From NCBI GenBank assembly GCA_937951395.1, contig CALFBV010000220.1:1-9977 (forward strand): a stretch of 9,977 bases of DNA, given 5' to 3'. This DNA comes from an uncultured Rubritalea sp. (GTDB lineage: Bacteria; Verrucomicrobiota; Verrucomicrobiia; Verrucomicrobiales; Akkermansiaceae). The position numbers were made by a program, and so were the translations under genes. A model generated the notes under the pieces. The model was not told the DNA's origin and did no database searches. It saw nothing but the letters and a program-made list of their open reading frames with translations. Shown here one piece after another: positions 1 to 8,645 of the stretch (position 1 is the stretch's first letter; each line of letters begins with the position of its first letter).

Positions 1-428
1 ACTCGCTCTTTAGCACAGAGAGTAGCCATTTCAGGATCTGCTGTGCAGCCAGTGACATCATTTACAATGTCAGCACCTGCCGCAATGGCTGCGCTTGCTA
101 CCACAGATTTGGAAGTGTCCACAGATATCCATATTCCATCAAATTCTTCTAACTCCCTCAGAGCTATGATCAATGGAACTACACGCTCTAATTCTTCAGT
201 AGCAGTCACCGTCTCAGCACCAGGACGTGTGGACTCGCCACCTACATCAATGATTTCAGCACCCTCACTACACATCTCTCGCGCTCGTGAGATAGCTAGT
301 TCGAGTGTCTCACACTCCCCACCGTCAGAGAAAGAATCTGGCGTCACATTGAGAATCCCCATCACTATGGCTTTTGAAGAAAGATCTATTTCTCCACGTA
401 ACTTATGTTCTTTTGTCCTCCAAATCAT
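1..428 (-). CDS. folP: Dihydropteroate synthase, N-terminal part (runs off left edge)
   Basis: DHPS joins p-aminobenzoate to 6-hydroxymethyl-7,8-dihydropterin diphosphate to make 7,8-dihydropteroate, in cytoplasmic folate synthesis; it is the sulfonamide target. The reverse strand reads open from ATG at 428 to the window edge, giving 142 residues of a usual 270-300. Family signatures are plain: MGILNVTPDSFSDGG at residues 23-37 (first pterin-site loop), GAEIIDVGGESTRPGA at 56-71 (second loop with the ESTRPG signature), and ISVDTSKSVVA at 101-111 followed by GADIVNDVTG at 118-127 on the TIM-barrel strands. The ATG at 428 is the first start after an in-frame TGA nine bases upstream (no Shine-Dalgarno match), and the opening residues MIWRTKEH resemble other FolP N-termini. 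The C-terminal half with the remaining catalytic residues lies outside the window. It is transcribed divergently from the 507-1130 gene. The call is secure for the family; completeness of the gene cannot be judged. Confidence 0.96.
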   Translation of the reverse strand, partial: MIWRTKEHKLRGEIDLSSKAIVMGILNVTPDSFSDGGECETLELAISRAREMCSEGAEIIDVGGESTRPGAETVTATEELERVVPLIIALRELEEFDGIWISVDTSKSVVASAAIAAGADIVNDVTGCTADPEMATLCAKER

Positions 429-506
429 AGCTCAATCTAGTTCAGAAATTTACAGAACGAAAACACAAAACTTGATCTACCTGAAAATCAGTGCGATGCT
501 TCGCCC
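429..506. promoter_or_regulatory. Divergent intergenic region between folP and the 207-residue protein gene
   Basis: This 78-bp AT-rich gap separates two genes transcribed away from each other, so it should hold both promoters or their leaders. I see no convincing sigma-70 pair: TTGATC at 472-477 is followed after 17 bp by a poor GATGCT, and neither start has a Shine-Dalgarno match. The regulatory role is inferred from position only. Confidence 0.4.
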
Positions 507-1130
507 ATGAAAGTCATCAATATGCAACTCAGATCAGTGATCATGCTCTACTCTCTCGCTACCGCCCTACTCACCAGTGTGGTCACTTCTAATGGACAGG
601 GAAAAAGTGTGACTGACGCAAACTCTCATGTTCGCCTGATGAAAAATGTCGACGGCTCCACCACCCAGTTTAAGCGTGACATCAACAACACCACTCTTGA
701 AAAAAGCACCTACGTAGAAAAAGAGAATGGTGAAAAAATCATCCGCACCAAAACCACATACGTCCGAGACAAGCAAGGTAGACTCCGTAGTGGCATCATC
801 GAGGACGGACAGCGCATCAAGCTTTACAAACTCCGCTACGGGTATGATCCTAAGACTGGGAGGTTAATCGCCGAAAATATGTTTGATGCGAAGCAAGTCC
901 GCAGAAATGACCCCAGAAATCCTAAGTTAGAGACACCTGTCAGAGCTCTCAGATACTCTTATGATGCCCAAGGCCAACGTAGCAAACCAATCGTCTACTC
1001 AGGCATGACAGGCAAAACTGCTATAGAATTCAAGAAATGGCTCAAGGTAAATAAGTTTGATAAAACCACTCTCCCAGAGATCGACCCGTTCAAAACTATC
1101 AATCCAAACGCGACTCGATTGAGAAAATAA
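507..1130 (+). CDS. Unrecognised probable secreted protein with YD-like repeat units (207 aa)
   Basis: I do not recognise a named family. The N-terminus looks like a signal peptide: basic/polar residues MQLRS (6-10), then a hydrophobic stretch VIMLYSLATALLTSVV (11-26), and a likely cleavage around residues 28-32, so the product is probably exported. The mature part is basic and hydrophilic. It contains three short units resembling the YD/RHS type: YVRDKQGRL (85-93), YGYDPKTGRL (111-120) and YSYDAQGQR (150-158). There is no lipobox cysteine, in fact no cysteine at all, and no catalytic motif I can name. Two starts are possible: ATG 507, or ATG 522 which removes five residues and gives a tidier signal peptide; neither has a Shine-Dalgarno sequence. 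It converges with a 40-codon secreted-type ORF nine bases downstream. From memory, secreted proteins of this look occur in Verrucomicrobiota; that is a recollection, not a search result. Coding status is well supported, function unknown. Confidence 0.8.
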   Translation: MKVINMQLRSVIMLYSLATALLTSVVTSNGQGKSVTDANSHVRLMKNVDGSTTQFKRDINNTTLEKSTYVEKENGEKIIRTKTTYVRDKQGRLRSGIIEDGQRIKLYKLRYGYDPKTGRLIAENMFDAKQVRRNDPRNPKLETPVRALRYSYDAQGQRSKPIVYSGMTGKTAIEFKKWLKVNKFDKTTLPEIDPFKTINPNATRLRK

Positions 1131-1139
1131 AACTTACTT

Positions 1140-1262
1140 TCACGGGTTAATAGGCGGCATTAAATATCCAGTAATATCAGCATCTAGTTTAACATCCGCC
1201 TGAGCAGAAACTATTCTATTCAGCAATATGAATACCGCCAGCAGTTTAAACGCACTGCTCAT
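1140..1262 (-). CDS. Small 40-residue ORF with signal-peptide-like N-terminus
   Basis: The reverse strand from ATG at 1262 to TGA at 1140-1142 encodes 40 residues. It begins MSSAFK, then a hydrophobic core LLAVFILL (7-14), then NRIVSAQA (15-22) with signal-peptidase-like sites after Ala20 (V-S-A) or Ala22 (A-Q-A). The remaining 18-20 residues, DVKLDADITGYLMPPINP, are polar and proline-ended. An in-frame TAG lies 12 bases upstream of the ATG, so the ORF cannot extend further. No Shine-Dalgarno match is visible. It converges with the secreted-type 207-residue protein gene (9-bp gap) and diverges from maeB (113-bp gap). An ordered signal-peptide pattern in so short an ORF, filling an otherwise empty gap, suggests a real exported peptide, but a chance ORF or the decayed start of a larger secreted protein cannot be excluded. 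There is no lipobox cysteine. Confidence 0.5.
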   Translation of the reverse strand: MSSAFKLLAVFILLNRIVSAQADVKLDADITGYLMPPINP

Positions 1263-1318
1263 GACTGCATTCTACTTTTACATAAGCACTTCATCAAGAT
1301 TGCTCATTTTCAAATTCA

Positions 1319-1331
1319 CATACTTAGTATG
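1319..1331. repeat. Perfect 13-bp palindrome upstream of maeB (operator candidate)
   Basis: CATACT-T-AGTATG has perfect 6-bp arms around one central base. It ends 44 bp before the maeB ATG and 10 bp before the candidate -35 element, in the gap shared with the divergent 40-codon ORF. Position and symmetry fit a dimeric regulator site acting on either gene; no regulator is identified. The half-site CATACT recurs at 1364-1369. Confidence 0.35.
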
Positions 1332-1341
1332 CCATTGATTA

Positions 1342-1369
1342 TTGACCATTCACGGGCGTTGCGCATACT
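1342..1369 (+). promoter_or_regulatory. Candidate sigma-70-type promoter for maeB, possibly giving a leaderless mRNA
   Basis: TTGACC (1342-1347, five of six matches to TTGACA) and CATACT (1364-1369, four of six to TATAAT) are separated by 16 bp. Only six bases lie between the -10 and the maeB ATG, so transcription from this promoter would begin at or within a base or two of the start codon. There is no Shine-Dalgarno sequence, which fits a leaderless message. The element is a pattern match only; a promoter further upstream is equally possible. Confidence 0.35.
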
Positions 1370-1375
1370 CCGCGC

Positions 1376-3667
1376 ATGGATAAAGATTCACTCAAACAAG
1401 CAGCTCTTGATTACCACTCTACTGGAAAACCTGGTAAGATAGAGGTCATTCCCACTAAGCCATATGCGTCTCAGAGAGACCTCTCACTTGCTTATTCACC
1501 TGGTGTTGCCGAGCCGTGTCTTGCCATCGAGGCGAATCCTGAAGACGCCTATAAATACACTTCAAAGGGGAATCTAGTAGCAGTCATTAGTAACGGAACT
1601 GCCGTCCTCGGACTTGGAGATATTGGGGCAATGGCTGGCAAGCCTGTCATGGAAGGTAAAGGACTTCTCTTTAAAATCTACGCTGACATTGACTGCTTCG
1701 ACTTAGAACTCGACACCAAAAACGTGGAAGAATTCATCCGCACGGTAAAGCTCCTAGAGCCAACTTTTGGCGGGGTGAATCTGGAAGACATCTCAGCTCC
1801 AGAATGTTTCGAAATAGAAGAACGTCTCAAAAAAGAACTCAACATCCCCGTCATGCATGATGACCAGCATGGCACCGCGATCATCAGTGGAGCCGCTCTG
1901 CTCAATGCTCTGGAGATAACAGGGAAAGATATTTCTAAGGCCAAAATCATCGTTAATGGAGCGGGTGCCTCAGCCATTTCCTGCACTAAGATCTATGTCT
2001 CACTCGGTGCGAAAAAAGAAAACATTTTCATGTATGACTCCAAAGGTCTCATCCACGGCGACCGCACTAATCTCGATGGCAAAAAGCCTGAGTTCATCAA
2101 TAGCACTGTCCCCGCTGATACTTCTCTTGAACAGATTCTGGGAGGAGCAGATGTCTTCATCGGGCTTTCCAGAGGTAATGTTTTGAACCAAGAAATGATC
2201 AAGCCAATGGCGACTGATCCAATCATTTTCGCGATGGCAAATCCTACCCCAGAGATCAGCTACGAGGATGCTAAAGCTTCACGCCCAGACTGCATCATGG
2301 CAACCGGCAGATCTGATTTTCCTAACCAGGTAAACAACGTCCTGGGCTTCCCCTTCATCTTTCGCGGTGCGCTCGATGCTAGAGCTACAGAGATTAACGA
2401 GGCGATGAAAATTGGCGCAGTCCATGCCATCGCAGAGCTTGCGAAAAAGCCAGTCCCAGACATCGTCAACATGGCATACAACGGAGCCAACCTCATCTTT
2501 GGCAAAGACTACATCATTCCCAAGCCAGTAGACCCAAGACTCATCACCACTGTAGCACCAGCAGTAGCCAAGGCCGCTATGGAATCTGGAGTAGCCCAGA
2601 ACCCTATCGAGGATTGGGAGGCCTACGAGCAAGAGCTAGCCATCCGTCTTGGAAACACCAGCACCCTTTCTAAGGTCATTGAAAACAAAGCGAAACTTGA
2701 CATCCAGCAAGTAGTCTTTGCCGATGTGGAAAATGTTACCATGCTCAAAGCGGCGAGAGTCGTGGTGGAAGAGAAAATCGCTCAGCCTATTCTGTTAGGA
2801 AATAGGGCGATCATTCAGAAAATGTTAGACGAGCATAATATCGAGCTTTCTGGTGTCAAAATCATCGACCCTAAGAAATGTGAAAATGAATATGAAAAGC
2901 AGCGCATCCGAGATTACGCCGCCATTTACTATGACAAACAGAAGCGCAAAGGAATCAATCTCGATGAAGCCTACAAAGCCATCCGCTCACGTGCCTACTA
3001 TGGTGCTATGATGGTAGAAACTGGCGATGCAGACGCAATGATCGGTGGACTCTCAAGAAGGTTCCCAGAGACAATCAAACCAGCATTGAAAATAGTAGGA
3101 GCCAAAGAAGGTGTCAGCAAAGTAGCTGGCATGCACATCGTCATGACTAAGTCAGGACCTATTTTTCTCTCAGACACTACCATCAACCACAAACTCAATG
3201 CAGAAGACATAGCAGACATCACAGAACTCACCTATGATGCCATCCGTCATTTCGAAATAGAGCCAAAGGTAGCACTCGTGACCTACTCCAACTTCGGCAC
3301 AGCCAGAGAAGGATCCGCAGCCAAAAAGATGAGCGAGGCCACCAGCATCCTTCACGAGCGCCACCCGGACTGGATACTGGATGGAGAAATGCAGGCCCAC
3401 ATGGCACTAGAGCCAGAGACACTGAATAAATTCTACCCCTTCTCAAAACTCAATGGACACAAAGCCAATACCCTCATTTTCCCGAATCTGTCCTCAGCAA
3501 ACATCGCTTACAACCTCGTAGGCAGCGTCTCTAATCTAGACATCATCGGTCCTGTCTTACTAGGACTAAACAAATCCATCCACGTCCTCCAAATGGGCGC
3601 AAGCATCCGCCAGATCGTAGACATGGTAGGCATCGCCGCCATCCAGGCACAGGATAACAACCGATAA
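1376..3667 (+). CDS. maeB: NADP-type malic enzyme with C-terminal phosphotransacetylase-like domain
   Basis: This cytoplasmic enzyme oxidatively decarboxylates (S)-malate to pyruvate and CO2, most likely reducing NADP+. At 763 residues it matches the fused MaeB class (E. coli MaeB is about 760). The malic-enzyme part covers about 1-425: [11 protein letters not shown] (38-48, conserved Tyr40), [16 protein letters not shown] (81-96, conserved Lys95), metal-binding acids in NLEDISAPE (135-143) and HDDQHGTA (161-168), and a Rossmann motif VNGAGASA (193-200). The phosphotransacetylase-like part covers about 430-763, with PILLGN (471-476) and a conserved tail. In this class that domain is known for allosteric inhibition by acetyl-CoA, not catalysis. 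By hand alignment, the Ser-Arg and Asp of true phosphotransacetylases are Gln739-Met740 and Gln746 here. ATG 1376 is the first start after an in-frame TGA at 1343-1345. Use of NADP rather than NAD is inferred from the family. It lies 227 bp before gltB on the same strand. Confidence 0.95.
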   Translation: MDKDSLKQAALDYHSTGKPGKIEVIPTKPYASQRDLSLAYSPGVAEPCLAIEANPEDAYKYTSKGNLVAVISNGTAVLGLGDIGAMAGKPVMEGKGLLFKIYADIDCFDLELDTKNVEEFIRTVKLLEPTFGGVNLEDISAPECFEIEERLKKELNIPVMHDDQHGTAIISGAALLNALEITGKDISKAKIIVNGAGASAISCTKIYVSLGAKKENIFMYDSKGLIHGDRTNLDGKKPEFINSTVPADTSLEQILGGADVFIGLSRGNVLNQEMIKPMATDPIIFAMANPTPEISYEDAKASRPDCIMATGRSDFPNQVNNVLGFPFIFRGALDARATEINEAMKIGAVHAIAELAKKPVPDIVNMAYNGANLIFGKDYIIPKPVDPRLITTVAPAVAKAAMESGVAQNPIEDWEAYEQELAIRLGNTSTLSKVIENKAKLDIQQVVFADVENVTMLKAARVVVEEKIAQPILLGNRAIIQKMLDEHNIELSGVKIIDPKKCENEYEKQRIRDYAAIYYDKQKRKGINLDEAYKAIRSRAYYGAMMVETGDADAMIGGLSRRFPETIKPALKIVGAKEGVSKVAGMHIVMTKSGPIFLSDTTINHKLNAEDIADITELTYDAIRHFEIEPKVALVTYSNFGTAREGSAAKKMSEATSILHERHPDWILDGEMQAHMALEPETLNKFYPFSKLNGHKANTLIFPNLSSANIAYNLVGSVSNLDIIGPVLLGLNKSIHVLQMGASIRQIVDMVGIAAIQAQDNNR

Positions 3668-3894
3668 ACCATCACTCATACATTACGCACAGCATCACGA
3701 CCCACTCTGAATAGGCTAATTCTATATTCAAAGTGAAAACATGAAGCTCGTGGGTGTAATTACTTGATAGGATCCCTGAATTTCACTATTAAATACTAAC
3801 TAAATCGCCCAAACAGACAGAAATCACTCAAATTAGACAATTTGCTTAATATTTATGTGTCTAATAGGAAGGTCACCTCAACACAACCAATTTT
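3668..3894. promoter_or_regulatory. Intergenic region between maeB and gltB
   Basis: This 227-bp AT-rich gap should contain the maeB transcript end and the gltB promoter. It holds a weak AU-rich hairpin (TGAATA 3708-3713 with TATTCA 3725-3730) nested inside ACCCAC 3700-3705 and GTGGGT 3750-3755, with no following T-run, so it is not a convincing intrinsic terminator. The main ordered element is the inverted repeat at 3832-3865. A purine-rich AGGAAGG sits 22 bases before the gltB ATG, too far for a usual ribosome site. No credible small gene is present. Confidence 0.45.
3832..3865. repeat. Perfect inverted repeat upstream of gltB (operator or leader stem-loop candidate)
   Basis: ATTAGACA (3832-3839) and TGTCTAAT (3858-3865) are perfect reverse complements with 18 bases between them, a centre-to-centre distance of 26 bp. 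The right arm ends 29 bases before the gltB ATG. Symmetry and place fit a regulator site for the gltBD operon, for instance a nitrogen-responsive one, or a stem with a large AU-rich loop in the leader. Which regulator is involved cannot be told from this sequence. Confidence 0.4.
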
Positions 3895-6800
3895 ATGTCG
3901 GAAAAAACAAATACGATGAAACAGCCATTAGGATTACCACCAGCACAAGGACTTTACGATCCTGAAAACGAACACGACTCTTGTGGTGTCGGATTCTTAT
4001 GTCACCTCAAAGGTGAAAAATCACACAAGATCATCTCAGGTGCGCTCGATATGAACGTCTGCATGGAGCACCGCGGAGGTTGTGGTTGTGACGAAGCTAC
4101 CGGTGATGGAGCAGGTCTCTTTATCCAGTTACCGCATCAATTTTTCAAATCAGTCACCCCAGAACTAGGCATCAATCTCCCTAATGAAGGTGAATATGCA
4201 GTTGGATTCGTCCATCTTTCTCCTGATCCAGATGAGGCAGCCATCGCCATTGACGCCTATGAAAAAGCGGTCAACAAAGAAGGGCAGACTGTCCTAGGCT
4301 GGCGAGATGTCCCAGTAAAGAGTGAGATCCTCGGCAAGGCTGCACTTGAATGTGAGCCTCACATGAAGCAGATCTTTATCGGCCGCTCTCCTGAGATCAC
4401 AGACCCAGAGGAATTTGAGCGTAAACTTTACGTAATCCGCCGCCGCACATCACAAGCTATCAGATATTGCTCTACTAGCGGTGCTGAATACTTCTACACC
4501 GTATCCCTCTCAGCACGCACTATTATCTACAAGGGCATGCTGACGACTTGGCAGCTTAAAGATTATTTCCCAGATCTCCAAGACGAGTCCATGACCTCTG
4601 CTATGGCTCTGGTGCACTCCCGTTTTAGTACGAATACATTCCCTAGTTGGCCACGTGCCCAGCCTTTCCGCTACATGTCTCACAATGGTGAGATAAATAC
4701 AATGCGCGGTAATGCAAACTGGATGCAAGCGCGTCAGAAACTTCTCGCTAGCGGTGTCTTAGGAAAAGATCTCGATAAGCTTCTCCCTATCATCCGTGAT
4801 GATGGTTCTGACTCAGCGATGTTTGACAACTGCTTAGAGTTCCTCGTCCTATCTGGTAGACCTCTACCTCAGGCCATCATGATGATGATCCCTGAGCCAT
4901 GGGAAAAGCACCAGCACATGAGTGATACTAAAAAGGCATTCTACGAGTATAATGCCACTCTCATGGAGCCATGGGATGGTCCAGCTTCTATCGCGTTCTG
5001 TGATGGAGTTTCCATTGGAGCTATTCTTGACCGTAACGGTCTCCGCCCATCACGCTACTACGTGACGAATGATGACATGGTAATCATGGCTTCTGAAGTC
5101 GGAGTTCTGAAAGTGGATCCAGCTACTGTCATCAAGAAAGGTCGCCTTGAGCCAGGTCGCATGTTCCTTGTAGACACTGAAAAAGGTAGGATCATTGATG
5201 ACTCTGAAATCAAAGAAGAGATCGCTCAGAAAGAACCATACGCTGAGTGGCTCGAAAGCAACCGCGTCTTCTTCGCTGATCTAGCCAAAGGTGAATCCCT
5301 ACCCACCATCACAGGTCATGACCTCATCCAGCGCAACCGAGCCTTCGGATACACATTCGAGGACAAGCGCCTCATCCTAGCACCTTCTGCAGAGACAGGA
5401 AACCAACCCCTCGGCGCGATGGGTAATGACACCCCGATCGCTATTTTATCTGACAAATCTCAGCTACTCTATAGCTACTTCCGTCAGCTCTTTGCTCAGG
5501 TCACTAACCCTGCCATCGACCCTATCCGTGAAGAACTCATCACCTCCAGCATCACATTCGTAGGATCTGAGAACGACATTCTCCACCCTGGACCAGAGAA
5601 CTGCCGCATGATTCGCCTAGAAAGCCCTATCATTAGTAATGATGAACTTGCTAGCCTACGTGATATCGATCTGGAAGGATTCCAGTCTGAGACTCTACCG
5701 ATACTCTATCAGCCAGAAGCTTCTGATACAGGTCTAGCTGCTGGACAACTCCCAGGTCATGCTGAAGCACCACATTTATCCAATAATGCTAATCCGCTAG
5801 AGAATGTCTCTAGCCAAGCACTCAAAACAGCTCTTGAGAATCTATTCCAAGCCGCTGACACAGCTATTCTACACGGTGATAATGTTCTTATCCTTTCCGA
5901 CCGTGGTATGGATGAGAAAAAGGCAGCCATCCCTGCCCTGCTAGCAGTTGCCGGTCTCCACCACCACCTAATCCGTAGTGGAACTCGCACTAAGGTCTCT
6001 ATCATTCTTGAGTCAGGAGAGCCTCGTGAAGTTCATCACTTTGCAGTACTACTAGGATACGGAGTAGACGTGGTAAACCCTTATCTAGCTATCGATACCC
6101 TCGCTCAGATGACTGAGGACGATGAACTAGACATGGATCATACCACAGCAGTAAAACAATATCTCAAAGCATCCATCAAAGGCGTAGTCAAAACGATGTC
6201 TAAAATGGGAATTTCTACCATCGCGAGTTACCGTGGCGCACAGATTTTCGAATGTATTGGTCTCAACCGTGAAGTGATCGACCTATACTTCACCCGCACT
6301 ACTTCTCGTGTGAAAGGAATCGGTCTTGATACCATTTCTCGTGAAGTCAAAATGCGTCACGATGATGCATACAAAGAGCGCGAGACTGAAAATGAAGCTC
6401 TAGACTCCGGCGGTGTTTACCAGTGGAGATCAGATGGTGAGCGTCACCTCTTCAGCCCGCAAGCTATCCATTTACTCCAACAGTCCACTAAGCTGGGCGA
6501 CATGGAAGTATTCCGTCAGTATTCAGAACTGATCAATAATCAATCCAAAGGTCTCTGCACGCTGCGTGGTCTTATGGACTTCAAGTTTGATCCTGCCACA
6601 GAGATTCCGCTCGAAGAAGTCGAGTCAGTCAGTGAGATTGTCAAACGCTTCAAGACAGGAGCCATGTCCTATGGATCTATTTCTAAAGAAGCTCACGAAG
6701 CACTCGCAGTCGCGATGAACCGTCTCGGCGGAAAGTCAAACACAGGTGAAGGTGGAGAAGATCCATACCGTTTCACTTGGACGAATGAAAATGGCGACTC

Positions 6801-8604
6801 TAAGAAAAGCGCCATCAAGCAGGTAGCCAGTGGACGCTTTGGTGTCACCTCTAACTACCTCGTAAATGCGCGTGAAATTCAGATTAAAATTTCCCAAGGA
6901 GCCAAGCCTGGAGAAGGTGGAGAACTACCTGGTCACAAGGTGCTCCCAGCCATCGCTAAATGCCGTGGCACCACTCCTGGAGTAGGACTCATCTCCCCTC
7001 CTCCTCACCACGATATTTACTCGATCGAGGACATGGCAGAGCTCATTCACGATCTCAAAAACGCCAACACTGATGCCCGCATCAACGTAAAACTAGTATC
7101 TGAAGTGGGAGTAGGAACGATCGCTGCTGGTGTGGCTAAAGCCAAGGCAGACGTCATCCTCATAGCAGGTCATGATGGAGGCACAGGCGCTAGTCCCCGT
7201 TCCTCCATTCAGAACGCCGGTTCCCCATGGGAGCTAGGACTTGCTGAGACGAACCAGACACTCCTACTGAATAACCTTCGTAGCCGTGTTATTCTAGAAA
7301 CAGACGGTCAGCTCAAGACTGGACGAGATGTTGTCATCGGAGCTCTCCTCGGAGCAGAAGAATTCGGTTTCGCCACCGCACCACTCGTCACTCTCGGTTG
7401 CATCATGATGCGTGTCTGTCACAAGAACACCTGTCCTGTTGGCATCGCTACACAGAACGTCGACCTTCGTAAGAAATTCGATGGAGCTGTGGAAAACGTA
7501 GTCAACTACATGAACTTCGTAGCAGTTGAAATCCGCGAACTCATGGCAAAACTAGGATACCGCACTATCAATGAAATGGTCGGTCGCTGTGACCGCATCG
7601 AAATGCGTGAAGCTGTAGATCACTGGAAAGCCAAAGGTCTCGATTACTCGAAGATCCTTTACCGCCCGAACGTAGGACCAGAAGTAGGCACCTACGCGAC
7701 CCAAGAACAGGATCACCTGCTCGATCAAGCACTCGACAACACCACAATCCTAGACCTCTGCAAGCCAGCCATCGAAAACTACGAGAAAGTCCACGCTGAG
7801 ATGCCTATCCAAAACGTGAACCGCGTAGTAGGAACCATCACTGGTGCAGAAATCAGTCGCCGTCATGGTGCTTCTGGCCTCCCAGCCGATACCATTCACC
7901 TCAAGTTCAACGGAAGCGCAGGTCAGAGCCTCGGAGCATTCTGCCCACTTGGCATGACCTTCGAGCTCGAATGCGATGCCAATGACTACATCGGAAAAGG
8001 CGTCTGCGGTGCTAAAATCATCGTTTACCCACCGAAATGCTCACCACCTGAACTCATTGCAGACCAAAACATCATCGTTGGTAATGTAGCATTCTACGGA
8101 GCCACCGCGGGTGAAGCCTACATGGCTGGAGTCGCTGGCGAACGCTTCTGTGTTCGTAACTCAGGAGTCCACGCAGTCATCGAAGGCGTAGGCGACCACG
8201 CCTGTGAATACATGACCGGCGGATCAGTCACCTGCCTCGGCGGAACGGGACGTAACTTCGGAGCTGGAATGAGTGGCGGGGTTGCCTATATCTACAATGA
8301 GCACGGTGATTTCGAAAGCCGCCTCAACCCAGACATGGTGAAGCTCTACCCATTGATCGAATGCGAAGACAGCGAGATCGAAGAAGTCAAAGCACGCATC
8401 CAGAAGCACGTCGACTACACAGGCAGTGTCAAAGGTAGCACGCTTCTTGATAACTGGGCTGAAGCCGCAGGCAAATTCATCAAGGTGATGCCCTCTGACT
8501 ACGAGCGCGTGCTCAATGCCGTCAAGAAAGCCGAAGAAAGCGGCCTAGAAGGAGACGCGACCATACTCGCAGCCTTCGAAGAAAATGCCAAAGTCGGCAA
8601 CTAA
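3895..8604 (+). CDS. gltB: Glutamate synthase large (alpha) subunit
   Basis: The large subunit of glutamate synthase hydrolyses glutamine, passes ammonia through an internal tunnel and aminates 2-oxoglutarate to glutamate on FMN, with electrons from GltD. All domains are present. The class II glutaminase begins at Cys30 (EHDSCGVGF), which in this family becomes the N-terminal nucleophile after removal of a propeptide, here 29 residues; MEHRGG (57-62), [19 protein letters not shown] (241-259) and [11 protein letters not shown] (263-273) follow. The central domain spans about 480-790 with [10 protein letters not shown] (537-546). The FMN domain spans about 860-1240, with MSYGSIS (924-930), [10 protein letters not shown] (947-956), [10 protein letters not shown] (1034-1043) and HDGGTGASP (1093-1101). 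Cysteines 1169, 1175 and 1180 (CX5CX4C) bind the 3Fe-4S cluster. The C-terminal glycine-repeat beta-helix includes [16 protein letters not shown] (1441-1456). At 1569 residues it is about 80 longer than the E. coli protein; part is extra sequence at about 606-640. ATG 3895 is the first start after an in-frame TAG; ATG 3916 is an alternative. It leads an operon with gltD. Confidence 0.98.
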   Translation: MSEKTNTMKQPLGLPPAQGLYDPENEHDSCGVGFLCHLKGEKSHKIISGALDMNVCMEHRGGCGCDEATGDGAGLFIQLPHQFFKSVTPELGINLPNEGEYAVGFVHLSPDPDEAAIAIDAYEKAVNKEGQTVLGWRDVPVKSEILGKAALECEPHMKQIFIGRSPEITDPEEFERKLYVIRRRTSQAIRYCSTSGAEYFYTVSLSARTIIYKGMLTTWQLKDYFPDLQDESMTSAMALVHSRFSTNTFPSWPRAQPFRYMSHNGEINTMRGNANWMQARQKLLASGVLGKDLDKLLPIIRDDGSDSAMFDNCLEFLVLSGRPLPQAIMMMIPEPWEKHQHMSDTKKAFYEYNATLMEPWDGPASIAFCDGVSIGAILDRNGLRPSRYYVTNDDMVIMASEVGVLKVDPATVIKKGRLEPGRMFLVDTEKGRIIDDSEIKEEIAQKEPYAEWLESNRVFFADLAKGESLPTITGHDLIQRNRAFGYTFEDKRLILAPSAETGNQPLGAMGNDTPIAILSDKSQLLYSYFRQLFAQVTNPAIDPIREELITSSITFVGSENDILHPGPENCRMIRLESPIISNDELASLRDIDLEGFQSETLPILYQPEASDTGLAAGQLPGHAEAPHLSNNANPLENVSSQALKTALENLFQAADTAILHGDNVLILSDRGMDEKKAAIPALLAVAGLHHHLIRSGTRTKVSIILESGEPREVHHFAVLLGYGVDVVNPYLAIDTLAQMTEDDELDMDHTTAVKQYLKASIKGVVKTMSKMGISTIASYRGAQIFECIGLNREVIDLYFTRTTSRVKGIGLDTISREVKMRHDDAYKERETENEALDSGGVYQWRSDGERHLFSPQAIHLLQQSTKLGDMEVFRQYSELINNQSKGLCTLRGLMDFKFDPATEIPLEEVESVSEIVKRFKTGAMSYGSISKEAHEALAVAMNRLGGKSNTGEGGEDPYRFTWTNENGDSKKSAIKQVASGRFGVTSNYLVNAREIQIKISQGAKPGEGGELPGHKVLPAIAKCRGTTPGVGLISPPPHHDIYSIEDMAELIHDLKNANTDARINVKLVSEVGVGTIAAGVAKAKADVILIAGHDGGTGASPRSSIQNAGSPWELGLAETNQTLLLNNLRSRVILETDGQLKTGRDVVIGALLGAEEFGFATAPLVTLGCIMMRVCHKNTCPVGIATQNVDLRKKFDGAVENVVNYMNFVAVEIRELMAKLGYRTINEMVGRCDRIEMREAVDHWKAKGLDYSKILYRPNVGPEVGTYATQEQDHLLDQALDNTTILDLCKPAIENYEKVHAEMPIQNVNRVVGTITGAEISRRHGASGLPADTIHLKFNGSAGQSLGAFCPLGMTFELECDANDYIGKGVCGAKIIVYPPKCSPPELIADQNIIVGNVAFYGATAGEAYMAGVAGERFCVRNSGVHAVIEGVGDHACEYMTGGSVTCLGGTGRNFGAGMSGGVAYIYNEHGDFESRLNPDMVKLYPLIECEDSEIEEVKARIQKHVDYTGSVKGSTLLDNWAEAAGKFIKVMPSDYERVLNAVKKAEESGLEGDATILAAFEENAKVGN

Positions 8605-8645
8605 AAAATCACTATTTAACACTTTAAACTTAACATTTTATCACC
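8605..8645 (+). other. gltB-gltD intergenic spacer
   Basis: This 41-bp, very AT-rich spacer contains the direct repeat TTAACA (8616-8621 and 8630-8635). It has no GC-rich hairpin, no clear promoter and no Shine-Dalgarno sequence before gltD, so read-through from gltB is expected. Confidence 0.6.

Noticed and set aside
43..510. A 155-codon plus-strand ORF rich in Ser, Thr and Ile
   Set aside because: It lies antisense to folP, whose reverse-strand reading contains several exact family motifs; the Ser-rich plus-strand translation is a shadow.
1678..3446. Several 60-117 codon ORFs inside maeB in other frames
   Set aside because: The maeB frame carries conserved motifs across its whole length; the others show no domain, no start signal and no conservation-like pattern.
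3696..3755. Nested complementary segments (ACCCAC/GTGGGT, or CACGA/TCGTG, around TGAATA/TATTCA) as a maeB terminator
   Set aside because: The stems are short and far apart, the inner hairpin is AU-rich with a large loop, and no T-run follows. A structured 3' end is possible but not supported.
3742..3768. Short ORF MKLVGVIT (8 codons) in the maeB-gltB gap, considered as a leader peptide
   Set aside because: It has no ribosome site, no runs of regulatory codons and no adjoining attenuator-like hairpin with a T-run.
3855..3965. 36-codon plus-strand ORF starting at ATG 3855 and overlapping the gltB start
   Set aside because: Its translation is compositionally unremarkable, most of it lies within gltB in another frame, and it has no ribosome site.
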